DNA of 25,424 nt from a bacterium (lineage in GTDB: Bacteria > Bacteroidota > Bacteroidia > Bacteroidales > Muribaculaceae): NCBI GenBank assembly GCA_004563195.1, contig SFTJ01000040.1:1-25424 (forward strand), read 5' to 3'. The notes beneath the pieces were generated by a model. That model made no database searches, was not told the origin of the DNA, and saw nothing but the letters and a program-made list of their open reading frames with translations. Each line of letters opens with the position of its first letter. The stretch's first letter is position 1. The position numbers and the translations under genes are program-made. Of this stretch, positions 7,319 through 16,230 are shown piece by piece.

Positions 7319-8290
7319 ATGAAATATACATTTCGCAATTTTTTGACAGGCATGGTTGTGGCTATTGCTGCCTTATATATGAGCGTGCCGACCTTTGCTC
7401 TAGACGAAAATGCCAACAATCCGGAAGATTATGTGCCGGTGATTGCTTATTTCAATTTGGGCGATGTTGTTACATATCACGAGATTCGCAGCAAATTTAA
7501 GATAACAGATGGCGATACCGCTGTGACGTATCACTACGAATTCAACTATAGTTTTGAAGTAGTAGACTCTACCGAAACAAGCTACACCATAAAGTATTTG
7601 CCGGGCGAAATATTGGGTCTTGACGACCAAAATAACTTAAATGCATTTCTCGCAGCCGGCAATGATTATATGCCTGCCGAACTGCTCTTTACCACCGACG
7701 AATGTGGCGCTATAACTCACATCTTGAATTGGGAAAAGGTGAGCCAAGCCATGTGGAAGGGAGTAGAAGCCTTGTTAAACAAACTGCCAGGCGAGCAAGC
7801 CCAAAAGTTGAAGAACAATTCTATATTTAACTTTAACAGCGAAGAAGCGGTGATGAAACGCTTCACGCCTGCCGTCATTCACTTTGTTCTTCACGGAAAC
7901 GCCTATAAATTAGGTATGACAGAATCGACCGACGATACCAATGGTGTGAAAAGCTTTATCCAAACCTACGCCGAATATCTCGACGAAGACGAGGCTGTGT
8001 ATGAGGGCGATTATCGAGTAGTGTCTAAAACACAAAGTGAAATTCCTTCTGAATTGGCAATGAAAATTGCCGCTCCTCTGTTGAAGGAAGCTATGGGTAG
8101 TGAAAAAGACTGGGAAAATGTAGAAAAGGAGATGTCGAAAGTATCGAAAATCGACATTACCCAACTGCAAGCGTGGGACTTTTTCTTCAGCGGCTGGCCT
8201 AATGTGGTGTATAGATCAAAAAGCAGCAAGTATTTGAACTCTGAGACACTTGAAATCACCAACATAGAATGTCTGAAGGGCGACTGGTAA
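7319..8290 (+). CDS. Secreted protein of unknown family
   Basis: I do not recognise the family. The 323-residue product starts with a signal peptide, residues 1-26 (MKYTFRNFLTGMVVAIAA, then a likely cleavage after TFA), and has no lipobox and no other membrane segment, so it is periplasmic or released. Residues 40-100 alternate polar and hydrophobic positions and look like a run of beta strands (DVVTYHEIRSKFKI, TSYTIKYLPGEILGL). Residues 135-190 look helical and precede a charged segment rich in Asp/Glu. It has its own promoter box and a strong terminator, so it is a monocistronic gene between divergent GH95 and co-directional bamD. Nothing in the context assigns a role. Confidence 0.8.
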   Translation: MKYTFRNFLTGMVVAIAALYMSVPTFALDENANNPEDYVPVIAYFNLGDVVTYHEIRSKFKITDGDTAVTYHYEFNYSFEVVDSTETSYTIKYLPGEILGLDDQNNLNAFLAAGNDYMPAELLFTTDECGAITHILNWEKVSQAMWKGVEALLNKLPGEQAQKLKNNSIFNFNSEEAVMKRFTPAVIHFVLHGNAYKLGMTESTDDTNGVKSFIQTYAEYLDEDEAVYEGDYRVVSKTQSEIPSELAMKIAAPLLKEAMGSEKDWENVEKEMSKVSKIDITQLQAWDFFFSGWPNVVYRSKSSKYLNSETLEITNIECLKGDW

Positions 8291-8332
8291 TGCCACACTC
8301 CCCCTACCACTCACATGCAACATAACGCATTG

Positions 8333-8375
8333 CACGGCGACAGCTCACAAACGGCTGTCGCCGTGTTAATTTTTC
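8333..8375 (+). terminator. Intrinsic terminator of the secreted unknown gene
   Basis: Arms CACGGCGACAGC (8333-8344) and GCTGTCGCCGTG (8354-8365) form a perfect, GC-rich 12-bp stem with a 9-nt loop. It is followed by TTAATTTTT, 43 nt past the stop codon. Confidence 0.88.
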
Positions 8376-8446
8376 GATATTTTTGCCAAAAAACATGGGC
8401 TTAGCTAATTAATTAAGGTTAATTTAAATCATTTTCACTAAATCGT

Positions 8447-8477
8447 TTTGCAATATCTGCCAAAATTCGTAAATTTG
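8447..8477 (+). promoter_or_regulatory. Full -33/-7 promoter of bamD
   Basis: TTTG (8447-8450), a 19-nt spacer, then TAAATTTG (8470-8477). Both boxes and the spacing match the Bacteroidetes primary sigma consensus. The predicted start near 8484 leaves a leader of only about 17 nt before the ATG. Confidence 0.78.
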
Positions 8478-8500
8478 CAAGCTAAAATACGCGAATAATT

Positions 8501-9310
8501 ATGAAGAAGAACCTAAATTTAATCGTTGCCCTGCTTTCGGCTGCTATTTTAAGCGGTTGTGGCGAGTACAATAAAGTGCTAAAGAGCACCGATTATAACT
8601 ATAAATATGAGTATGCCAAGCGCGCTTTCGAAGAAGGCAAATACACTCAAGCATACACTATTCTCGAAGATATTGTAACAGTTTTCAAAGGCACCGACAA
8701 GGCCGAAGAGTCGCTCTTCCTTTTGGGTATGAGTTACTACGAAAACAAGGACTATTTGAGTTCGGGTTCATACTTCAGAACTTATTATCAGCATTACCCT
8801 AAAGGCAAATATGCCGAACTTGCTCGCTTCTATTGCGGCTATGGCTATTACCTCGACTCGCCCGAGACTCAGCTCGACCAGACCGGCACGGTGAAGGCCA
8901 TCGAAGAGCTGCAAAACTTCCTCGAATTCTTCCCGAAGAGCGATAAGGTGTCGATTGCACAAAACGCCATCTTCGAACTCCAGGACAAACTCGTGAAGAA
9001 GGAACTCGAAAACGCCACCCTCTACTACAATCTCGGCAACTTTATGGGCAATAACTACGAGTCGGCTGTGATTGTGGCAAAGAACGCACTCAAGGATTAT
9101 CCTTACAGCAAATATAAAGAACAACTCGAACTGCTCATACTCAAATCGCGCTTCCAGGAAGCCAACCAGAGTACCGATGAGAAGAAAGAAGACCGCTTCC
9201 GCGTGGTTATCGACGAATATTACTCGTTTATCAACGATTTCCCCGAGAGCGACAATCGCAACGAAGCCGAGAACATCTTCAAAATAGCTTCGAAGCACGT
9301 AAAGGACTAA
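8501..9310 (+). CDS. bamD: Outer membrane assembly lipoprotein BamD
   Basis: A 269-residue lipoprotein of the BamD/YfiO family, part of the complex that folds beta-barrel proteins into the outer membrane. The lipobox LSGC places the lipidated Cys at residue 20. The mature part is a chain of TPR-like helix pairs: AKRAFEEGKYTQAYTILEDI, then SLFLLGMSYYENKDYLSSGS, then the conserved YFRTYYQHYPKGKYAELARF. Length is normal. It is followed after 52 nt by the omega-like RNA polymerase gene, with which it likely shares the promoter at 8447-8477 and the terminator at 9734. Confidence 0.92.
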   Translation: MKKNLNLIVALLSAAILSGCGEYNKVLKSTDYNYKYEYAKRAFEEGKYTQAYTILEDIVTVFKGTDKAEESLFLLGMSYYENKDYLSSGSYFRTYYQHYPKGKYAELARFYCGYGYYLDSPETQLDQTGTVKAIEELQNFLEFFPKSDKVSIAQNAIFELQDKLVKKELENATLYYNLGNFMGNNYESAVIVAKNALKDYPYSKYKEQLELLILKSRFQEANQSTDEKKEDRFRVVIDEYYSFINDFPESDNRNEAENIFKIASKHVKD

Positions 9311-9362
9311 CATCAGCGACTATTATTCAGAAATAAAACTATAAAAAAACATATTAAGCGAA

Positions 9363-9701
9363 ATGGACTACAAGAAGACTAATGCGCCACTCAACACTGT
9401 AACTCACGATGTAACCACATTGGCAGAGCCTACAGGCAACATCTACGAAACCGTTTGCATCATCAGCAAACGCGCCAACCAAATCGCCGCTGAAATGAAG
9501 CGCGACCTCGAGAAGAAACTTCAGGAATTCGCTTCGATGAACGACAACTTGGAAGAAATCTCTGAAAACCGCGAACAAATCGAAATCTCCAAGTACTACG
9601 AACGCTTACCTAAGCCAACCCTTATCGCCACTCAAGAATTTGAAGACGGCAAGATTGGCTTCCGCAACATGGCCAAGAACCGCGATAGCTTGGACTTGTA
9701 A
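9363..9701 (+). CDS. rpoZ: RNA polymerase omega subunit family protein (Bacteroidetes type)
   Basis: A 112-residue protein beginning MDYKKTNAPLNTVTHDV, with the core GNIYETVCIISKRANQIA followed by a charged helix and the ending ISKYYERLPKPTLIATQEF. This is the Bacteroidetes RpoZ/Rpb6-like family. The helix with R-A-N-Q-I aligns with the omega/Rpb6 segment that clamps the beta-prime C-terminus and aids RNA polymerase assembly. It is longer than the proteobacterial protein because of the phylum-specific C-terminal tail. It sits directly after bamD and before a strong terminator. Confidence 0.86.
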   Translation: MDYKKTNAPLNTVTHDVTTLAEPTGNIYETVCIISKRANQIAAEMKRDLEKKLQEFASMNDNLEEISENREQIEISKYYERLPKPTLIATQEFEDGKIGFRNMAKNRDSLDL

Positions 9702-9733
9702 TAGCGCTGCCAAGTAGATATTATCACGATATT

Positions 9734-9772
9734 GCCCTCGCATTGGCTTCACCAATGGCGAGGGCTTTTTCT
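9734..9772 (+). terminator. Intrinsic terminator after bamD-rpoZ
   Basis: Arms GCCCTCGCATTGG (9734-9746) and CCAATGGCGAGGGC (9752-9765) pair over 13 bp with a single bulged G and a 5-nt loop. They are followed at once by TTTTTCTTTT. Confidence 0.92.
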
Positions 9773-9811
9773 TTTATGCCATACATTGCAAGTTTTCTCG
9801 CTTTTTATCAT

Positions 9812-9819
9812 TATATTTG
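9812..9819 (+). promoter_or_regulatory. -7 promoter box for the PASTA-rluD pair
   Basis: TATATTTG matches TAnnTTTG and ends 33 nt before the ATG at 9853. A TTG at 9786-9788 lies slightly farther upstream than usual (23-nt spacer). Confidence 0.55.
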
Positions 9820-9852
9820 TAGTTCATTTTAGTATAACAGACTTTTACAATT

Positions 9853-10461
9853 ATGAAAAAAGACTTTTCGTTCAATAAAAAGCACCCCATTCTATTTAAT
9901 TTGCTGCTGATAGCCATCACGTTTTTCGTAATCTGCTACTGCGCTCTGGTGGCAGCCGACATATTCACCGAGCACGGCAAAATGCAAGAAGTGCCCGACG
10001 TGAAAGGCAAAACCATAGCCGAAGCCCGAGAAATAATCGAAAGCGAGGGTTTGAAATGCGTGATATCCGACTCGGTATACAACAAGAACTTCAATCCCGG
10101 ATGCGTGATAGAGCAAAGTCCAAAAGGCTTGTCGCTCGTAAAGTCGAAGCGCACCATCTACCTCACCGTGAGCCCATTCAACCCACGCACTGCATTGTTC
10201 CCTCGCGTTAAGGATATGTCGCAACGCCAAGGCACTTCACTGCTCAAGGGCGCGGGATTTAGCAATATCACCATTCAGACCACACCATCGCGCTATGTGG
10301 GTCTGATAGTGGGTGTCACTGTCAACGGCAAGGAGATAGAGCCCGGCACCAAAACTCCGCTATCGGCCAAGGTGGTGCTCCTCGTGGGCGAAGCACCCGT
10401 GATGAACGACAGCATCGGACAATCGGACGAAGCAGAATCAATCGACGAAAGCCTGATTTAA
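9853..10461 (+). CDS. Membrane-anchored protein with two PASTA domains
   Basis: A 202-residue single-pass membrane protein: a short basic N-terminus, one transmembrane helix (about 13-36), then two PASTA modules in the periplasm. The first runs about 45-107 (VPDVKGKTIAEAREIIESEG, then GCVIEQSPKGLSLVKSKRTI). The second runs about 115-179 (FPRVKDMSQRQGTSLLKGAG). An acidic tail follows. PASTA domains bind muropeptides or beta-lactams in wall-sensing kinases and penicillin-binding proteins. Here there is no kinase or transpeptidase domain, which is a common arrangement in Bacteroidales. The pseudouridine synthase gene begins 8 nt after its stop, so they are co-transcribed. Its role in wall synthesis or sensing is inference. 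Confidence 0.87.
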   Translation: MKKDFSFNKKHPILFNLLLIAITFFVICYCALVAADIFTEHGKMQEVPDVKGKTIAEAREIIESEGLKCVISDSVYNKNFNPGCVIEQSPKGLSLVKSKRTIYLTVSPFNPRTALFPRVKDMSQRQGTSLLKGAGFSNITIQTTPSRYVGLIVGVTVNGKEIEPGTKTPLSAKVVLLVGEAPVMNDSIGQSDEAESIDESLI

Positions 10462-10469
10462 CACGCATT

Positions 10470-11555
10470 ATGGACAACGAATTTATCCCCGAAAACGCAA
10501 ATATTGCAGAGGACATCGACTTCGAGATGCAGCCCGACTTCACCGAGAATGGTCGCGACCTTTGGGAGCACCATCACATCGAAGTAGATAAGGGACAAGT
10601 GTTGCTGCGAATCGATAAGTATCTCGTAACCCGCATCCCCAACACCTCGCGCAACCGCATTCAGCAGGCTGCTGAAGCAGAGTGCATAAGAGTGAACGGC
10701 CGCCCGGTGAAATCGAACTATCGCGTCAAGCCCGGCGACGACATTCGCATAGTGATGGACCGTCCTCGCTACGAAAACGAGATTATCCCCGAAGACATAC
10801 CGCTCGATATAGTATACGAAGACGATGATTTGCTGGTGGTGAACAAACCGGCAGGGCTCGTGGTGCACCCGGGCCACGGCAACTACTCGGGCACACTGGT
10901 CAACGCCCTCGCCTATCACTTTAAGGACAACCCCGACTACGACGTGAGCGACCCGCGCATGGGCCTCGTGCATCGCATCGATAAAGACACCTCCGGGCTG
11001 CTCGTTATAGCCAAAACTCCACAAGCCAAAACCTCACTCGGATTGCAATTTTTCAACAAGACCACCAAGCGCCAATATGTGGCTGTGGTGTGGGGCGAAA
11101 TGAAGGATGCCGACGGCACCGTGGAAGGCAACATTGGGCGTAGCCTCAAGGACCGCTTGCAGATGGCTGTATTTCCCGAAGGCGACCAAGGCAAACACGC
11201 CGTTACGCACTATCACACCCTCGAAAACCTCACCCATGTGGCTGTGGTGCGATGCCAACTCGAAACAGGCCGCACCCACCAGATACGCGTTCATATGAAA
11301 TACATAGGCCATCCGCTATTCAACGATGCCCGTTATGGCGGCGACAAAGTGCTGCGTGGAAATACGAGCGCAAAATATGCCCAGTTCATCCAGAACTGCT
11401 TCAAGATTTGCCCTCGCCAAGCGCTCCATGCCAAGACATTGGGATTTGTGCACCCCACCACTCACCAAGAGATGAATTTCGACAGCGAAATTCCTGCCGA
11501 CATGACAAACCTTATCAATAAATGGCGAGAATATAGCAATGCCATTAATCCTTAA
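10470..11555 (+). CDS. rluD: RluA-family 23S rRNA pseudouridine synthase (RluD-like)
   Basis: A 361-residue RluA-family enzyme. An S4 RNA-binding domain (about 44-97, VLLRIDKYLVTRIPNTSRNR) is followed by the synthase domain. The domain has the family signature GLVHRIDKDTSGLL, with catalytic Asp171 in HRID, and the conserved TGRTHQIRVHM and HPLFNDARYGGD segments. S4-bearing RluA members of this length are usually RluD, which modifies the helix 69 loop of 23S rRNA (positions 1911, 1915 and 1917 in E. coli). The first 35 residues are an acidic extension. The paralogue RluC/RluA cannot be ruled out from sequence alone. Confidence 0.88.
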   Translation: MDNEFIPENANIAEDIDFEMQPDFTENGRDLWEHHHIEVDKGQVLLRIDKYLVTRIPNTSRNRIQQAAEAECIRVNGRPVKSNYRVKPGDDIRIVMDRPRYENEIIPEDIPLDIVYEDDDLLVVNKPAGLVVHPGHGNYSGTLVNALAYHFKDNPDYDVSDPRMGLVHRIDKDTSGLLVIAKTPQAKTSLGLQFFNKTTKRQYVAVVWGEMKDADGTVEGNIGRSLKDRLQMAVFPEGDQGKHAVTHYHTLENLTHVAVVRCQLETGRTHQIRVHMKYIGHPLFNDARYGGDKVLRGNTSAKYAQFIQNCFKICPRQALHAKTLGFVHPTTHQEMNFDSEIPADMTNLINKWREYSNAINP

Positions 11556-11573
11556 CGATTTTTAAAACGCGCT

Positions 11574-11606
11574 TTTGCGCAATATAAAAAGTTATTGCTA
11601 TCTTTG
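11574..11606 (+). promoter_or_regulatory. Full -33/-7 promoter of the acyltransferase gene
   Basis: TTTG (11574-11577), a 21-nt spacer, then TATCTTTG (11599-11606). The -33 box lies in the loop of a small GCGC-TTTT-GCGC palindrome (11569-11580). The predicted start near 11613 lies downstream of an upstream in-frame ATG at 11595, which decides the start of the next gene. Confidence 0.72.
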
Positions 11607-11633
11607 AACCAAACATGTATATTAACTAAAGAA

Positions 11634-12815
11634 ATGGAACAAAAAATCATTGAAACTCCACACGAATTTGCCGACATCTGCCCTATTGAAGACAAGGATG
11701 TCAACCAAAAGTTAAACCAACTTATCGAAGACCCCGGATTCAGATTCTTTATAGAATTCATTATGCCGGGCGTCGACTACGAGAAGTATTGCGAAGGATT
11801 GTCGACCATCACCTCAAAGTACGACTTCCAAGCCAAATACTCGTGTTCTTACCTTCAATTGGTGGAAAAAAGCACCACAAGCGGCATCACCTCAAATGGC
11901 GTAAAGGAGCTTAATCCTGCCACAAGCTACACGTTTATCACCAACCACCGCGACATTGTGCTCGATGCTTCGTTTCTCAACCTCGAGCTGTGGCGCAACG
12001 GTTTCCCCACATCGGAAGTGGCTATCGGCAACAACTTGTTGGCATTCAACTGGATTGAAACTCTCGTAAAACTCAACAAGAGTTTCATCGTTAAGCGCGA
12101 CACCACCACCAAGGGTCGCTTGGCTGCTGCCATACAGCTCTCACACTACATTCACTTTGCCATCAATCAGAAGCACGAATCGATTTGGATTGCCCAGCGT
12201 CAAGGTCGCGCCAAGGACAGCAACGACCTCACTCAGGACAGCCTCGTGAAAATGCTTACTATAGGCGGTGAGTGCGCCAACCCTATCGAAAGCCTCAAGA
12301 AGCTTAACATTGCGCCCGTATCTTTGAGCTACGAGTTCGACCCCAACGACTACCTCAAAGCCACCGAATTCTTGATGAAGAAAAAGAACCCCGACTTCAA
12401 GAAATCGCAAAACGACGACGTGATAAGCATGCTCACAGGCATTCGTGGATTCAAAGGCAGAATACACTTCGAGTTCACTCCATGCATCAACGACCAACTC
12501 GACCAAATCCCGGCCGAACTCGAGAAGCAGGAAAAGATACATCGTGTGTGCCATATCATCGACAAGGCTATCCATGCCAACTATCACCTTTATCCTTGCA
12601 ACTATATCGCTTACGATAGGATGAACGGCACAAACACCTATGCCGACATGTATACCGAAAGCGACATAGCTTACTTCAACAAGTATCTCAACCGCCGCAT
12701 AGAGAAGGTGAAAGTGCATACCAACGACGAAGAGAAAGCATTTATGCGCGAACGCATCCTCGAAATGTATGCCAACCCTCTTATCAATAAGAATAAAGCC
12801 CTCGGCTTGATGTAA
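11634..12815 (+). CDS. PlsB/PlsC-like glycerophosphate acyltransferase
   Basis: A 393-residue soluble-looking protein with the four acyltransferase blocks in order: NHRDIVLD (His105), FIVKRD (151-156), QGRAKDS (190-196, inside IAQRQGRAKDS) and PVSLSYE (228-234). This order and the FIxxR- and GR-type blocks resemble glycerol-3-phosphate acyltransferases (PlsB) more than short PlsC enzymes. It should transfer an acyl chain to a glycerophosphate, lysophospholipid or similar acceptor at the inner membrane. The canonical first motif is H-X4-D. Here aspartates stand at +2 and +6 from the His, not +5. I use the ATG at 11634 because an in-frame ATG at 11595 lies upstream of the predicted transcription start. 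Confidence 0.82.
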   Translation: MEQKIIETPHEFADICPIEDKDVNQKLNQLIEDPGFRFFIEFIMPGVDYEKYCEGLSTITSKYDFQAKYSCSYLQLVEKSTTSGITSNGVKELNPATSYTFITNHRDIVLDASFLNLELWRNGFPTSEVAIGNNLLAFNWIETLVKLNKSFIVKRDTTTKGRLAAAIQLSHYIHFAINQKHESIWIAQRQGRAKDSNDLTQDSLVKMLTIGGECANPIESLKKLNIAPVSLSYEFDPNDYLKATEFLMKKKNPDFKKSQNDDVISMLTGIRGFKGRIHFEFTPCINDQLDQIPAELEKQEKIHRVCHIIDKAIHANYHLYPCNYIAYDRMNGTNTYADMYTESDIAYFNKYLNRRIEKVKVHTNDEEKAFMRERILEMYANPLINKNKALGLM

Positions 12816-12904
12816 TACTCAGTTTCCTCTCTCCTCTCTCTTTTATTTAACGCTAATATAATCAGAAACATACGATATTTGTTTAATCTGAATAATAATC
12901 AAAG

Positions 12905-14092
12905 ATGAAAATATATGTGCTTCCGGTGATAATCATGCTTATAATCACCCTCGTTATCGACGTTTACATCTATTTTCAGATTAAGGCAAACAACAAATCT
13001 ACATTAAAGCTATATCGCAGTCTGCACATAGCAGCGACTACTATTATAGGTGCATTTGCCATATTTACAGCATTTGCACCTAAATCATTATGGATTAACC
13101 ATATACCCACAATGTCGCTTTTAATCTATGCCTTTATCTCGATAGTATTAGTAAAAGTGGTGTTTGTGCTCATATCGCTCACCAAGGCATTTTGGCACAG
13201 CGCCAAGGCCAAGCAGCGAGTCTGCAATGTGGCAGCACTTATAGCCATAGCAATATTGTGCTATATGTGGTATGCATCGGCTGTAACGCGCTACGACATC
13301 GAGGTTAAGCACATAGAAATTTCGCACCCGCTGGTGCCCGAGAGTTTTGATGGCTACCGAATTGCGCAGTTCTCCGATTTTCATCTCGGCTCGCTCCACA
13401 AAGATACCCCATTCGTCAACGATGTGGTGAAAGCCATCAATGCCGAAAATGCCGATATGATAGTGTTTACCGGCGACCTCGCCAACAGCACATCGAAAGA
13501 TGTGGAGCCGTTTGTGGAACAACTAAGCCGACTCCATGCCCCCGACGGCGTGATTTCGATTATGGGCAATCACGACTACGGCGACTATTATGTGTGGGAC
13601 TCGCCCGACAAGCAAAAAGCCGACATTGAGAACATGCATCGCCTGCAGCACAGTGCCGGTTGGCGACTCTTGCTCGACGAAACCGTGGCAGTGACTCGCG
13701 GCAACGACTCGATAATGATTATCGGCGTGGAAAACATAGGCAACAGCACTTTTCACACCTACGGCGACTTGCGAAAAGCATATAAAACACTCAACGACAA
13801 TAAGTTTAAGGTTTTACTATCGCACTGCACCTATCCCTGGGATACCGACATAGTGCCTAACACCAACATAGCCCTCACCCTATCGGGGCACACCCATGCC
13901 ATGCAGACCGAAATATCGCTTTTCGGCAAAAAATATTCACCGGCATCGCTAATGTACACTCAGTGGGCGGGACTATACAGCAAAGGCGACCAACACATAT
14001 ATGTGAACATTGGCGTGGGTAGCATAGGCATACCTGCCCGATTCGGCGCTCGCCCCGAAATAACCATCTTTACACTCCGTCACAAAGAATGA
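12905..14092 (+). CDS. Membrane metallophosphoesterase (YaeI-like)
   Basis: A 395-residue protein with four predicted membrane helices (about 5-25, 39-60, 70-93 and 105-122) followed by a calcineurin-like phosphoesterase domain. Metal-binding motifs are complete: SDFHLG (about 157-162), GDLANS (about 190), GNHDYG (about 220), LLSHCTYP (about 304-311) and SGHTHA (about 327). Members of this YaeI-type group hydrolyse phosphodiester or pyrophosphate bonds of lipid-linked or nucleotide substrates at the membrane. One branch (LpxG) acts in lipid A synthesis, but nothing here decides substrate. The stop overlaps the tex start by 4 nt (ATGA), indicating translational coupling. Confidence 0.88.
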   Translation: MKIYVLPVIIMLIITLVIDVYIYFQIKANNKSTLKLYRSLHIAATTIIGAFAIFTAFAPKSLWINHIPTMSLLIYAFISIVLVKVVFVLISLTKAFWHSAKAKQRVCNVAALIAIAILCYMWYASAVTRYDIEVKHIEISHPLVPESFDGYRIAQFSDFHLGSLHKDTPFVNDVVKAINAENADMIVFTGDLANSTSKDVEPFVEQLSRLHAPDGVISIMGNHDYGDYYVWDSPDKQKADIENMHRLQHSAGWRLLLDETVAVTRGNDSIMIIGVENIGNSTFHTYGDLRKAYKTLNDNKFKVLLSHCTYPWDTDIVPNTNIALTLSGHTHAMQTEISLFGKKYSPASLMYTQWAGLYSKGDQHIYVNIGVGSIGIPARFGARPEITIFTLRHKE

Positions 14093-16230
14093 ACCACGAC
14101 AACAACGCTACTATAGCAAAACTCATAGCCCAAGAGTTGGCAATAGCGCTACACTCGGTGGAGAAAACCATAGCACTGCTTGCCGATGGTGCCACCGTGC
14201 CATTCATAGCGCGCTATCGCAAGGAAGCCACCGGAGCCCTCGACGAAACTCAGATACAAGACATAAAAACCTCACTCGAGCGTTACCACGAGCTGGCGAA
14301 CCGCAAGGAAACCATCATCTCCACCATCAAGGCTCAGGAGCGGCTCACACCCGAACTCGAGAAAGCCATCGAGGACTGTTGGGACAGCACTACCCTCGAG
14401 GATTTGTATCTACCCTATAAACCCAAGCGTCGCACCCGTGCCGAAGTGGCTCGTGCCCGCGGCCTTGAACCCTTGGCGCGAATCATTATGGCGCAAAATG
14501 AGCGCAACATCGAGCGTCGCGCCGCAGCATTTGTCAGCGACGAAGTACCCGACACCGACCAAGCCATTGCCGGCGCTGCCGACATCATTGCCGAATGGAT
14601 TTCAGAAAACAAACGCGTGCGCAACACCGTGCGCTCCATGTTTCGCCGCGAGGCTGTGATTTCGTCATCGGTGACGCGCGGCAAGGAAAAAGAAGGAGAA
14701 ACCTACAGCACATATTTCGATTTCAGCGAACCGCTCCGGCGCAGTTCGTCGCACCATATCCTCGCCATGCTTCGCGGCGAGAAAGAAGGCTTTCTGAAAG
14801 TAAACATTGCCATCGATGCCGATAAAGCCATCGATAGCATAGCCCGAACCGTGGTAAAAGGCTATGGCGAAGCCTCCGACATAGTGGCAGAAGCAGTTGC
14901 CGACAGCTACAAACGCCTCATCAAACCATCGATAGAAACCGAATTTCGCAACGAGGCAAAAGCCGTTGCCGACGATCAAGCCATCGAAGTGTTTGCACAA
15001 AATGCTCGTCAACTGCTATTTGCAGCGCCTCTGGGCGAGAAAGCCGTGATGGCAATCGACCCGGGCTTTCGCACCGGTTGCAAGGTGGTATGCCTCGACG
15101 CCCGGGGCAACCTGCTTCACCACGATGTGATATTCCCCACAGCACCCCGCAACGACATTGCCGGTGCATCGGCCAAAGTCACTTCGCTCGTCAAAAAATA
15201 CGGCATTCAAGCCATTGCTATTGGCAACGGCACGGCAAGCCGCGAAACCACCCGATTTGTAAAATCGCTCACCTTCGACACTCCCGTCAACACATTTGTG
15301 GTGAACGAAAGCGGGGCTTCAATCTACTCGGCATCGAAGGTGGCTCGCGACGAATTTCCCGACCAGGATGTTACTGTGCGTGGTGCCGTTTCGATAGGTC
15401 GCCGACTCATCGACCCGCTTGCCGAACTCGTAAAAATCGACCCTAAATCGATAGGCGTAGGCCAATATCAACACGATGTAGACCAAAACAAACTCAAGAC
15501 ATCGCTCGACTTTGTGGTGGAGAGTTGCGTCAACAGTGTGGGCGTGAATGTGAACACGGCATCGAAGGAACTGCTGTCGTATGTGGCAGGCATAGGGCCC
15601 TCGTTGGCGCTCAACATAGTGAATTATCGTCGCGAAAACGGCAGTTTTGCCTCGCGTAAAGATATTATGAAAGTGCCTCGAATGGGTGCAAAGGCATTTG
15701 AGCAATGCGCCGGATTTTTGCGCATCGCCGGTGCCAATCCGCTCGACAATTCGTCGATTCACCCCGAGCGCTATCGTCTCGTGGAGCAGATGGCTCGCGA
15801 CTGCAAGTGTTCCGTTGCCGACCTCTTCGCCTCGGCTGAAATACGCAAGTCAATCGATTTGAAGCGATATATAAGCGATGAAGTGGGCGAACCCACGTTG
15901 CGCGACATTCTTCGCGAACTCGAAGCACCGGGTCGCGACCCGCGCACCGATTCGCAGGATATTGCCTTCGACGACTCGATAGAAAGCATCGACGACTTGC
16001 GCGAAGGCATGGAATTGAACGGCATAGTGTCAAACATCACCCAATTCGGCGCTTTTGTCGACATAGGTGTGCACATAAGCGGCTTGGTGCACATTTCCGA
16101 AATCAGCGACCGTTTCGTTCGCTCGGCTTCCGAAGTCGTGAAACTCAATCAGGCTGTGCGTGTGCGCGTGAAAGCCATCGATTACGACCGCAAACGCATT
16201 GCCCTATCGATGAAAGGAGTGAAGCAATGA
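14089..16230 (+). CDS. tex: Tex family RNA-binding transcription accessory protein
   Basis: A 713-residue protein with the whole Tex architecture. It has an N-terminal helical region with the segment VPFIARYRKEATGALDE, a YqgF/RNase H-like domain (about 318-450, AVMAIDPGFRTGCKV), a helix-hairpin-helix pair (about 487-549, VNTASKELLSYVAGIGPSLA) and a C-terminal S1 domain (about 634-708, NGIVSNITQFGAFVDIGVH). Tex binds structured nucleic acid and is linked to transcription and RNA metabolism. Its YqgF domain usually lacks nuclease residues. Its start overlaps the upstream phosphoesterase stop by 4 nt and its stop overlaps the next start by 4 nt. Confidence 0.95.
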   Translation: MNHDNNATIAKLIAQELAIALHSVEKTIALLADGATVPFIARYRKEATGALDETQIQDIKTSLERYHELANRKETIISTIKAQERLTPELEKAIEDCWDSTTLEDLYLPYKPKRRTRAEVARARGLEPLARIIMAQNERNIERRAAAFVSDEVPDTDQAIAGAADIIAEWISENKRVRNTVRSMFRREAVISSSVTRGKEKEGETYSTYFDFSEPLRRSSSHHILAMLRGEKEGFLKVNIAIDADKAIDSIARTVVKGYGEASDIVAEAVADSYKRLIKPSIETEFRNEAKAVADDQAIEVFAQNARQLLFAAPLGEKAVMAIDPGFRTGCKVVCLDARGNLLHHDVIFPTAPRNDIAGASAKVTSLVKKYGIQAIAIGNGTASRETTRFVKSLTFDTPVNTFVVNESGASIYSASKVARDEFPDQDVTVRGAVSIGRRLIDPLAELVKIDPKSIGVGQYQHDVDQNKLKTSLDFVVESCVNSVGVNVNTASKELLSYVAGIGPSLALNIVNYRRENGSFASRKDIMKVPRMGAKAFEQCAGFLRIAGANPLDNSSIHPERYRLVEQMARDCKCSVADLFASAEIRKSIDLKRYISDEVGEPTLRDILRELEAPGRDPRTDSQDIAFDDSIESIDDLREGMELNGIVSNITQFGAFVDIGVHISGLVHISEISDRFVRSASEVVKLNQAVRVRVKAIDYDRKRIALSMKGVKQ

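Noticed and set aside
11595..11633. Upstream ATG of the acyltransferase frame
   Set aside because: It lies within the promoter, before the predicted transcription start.
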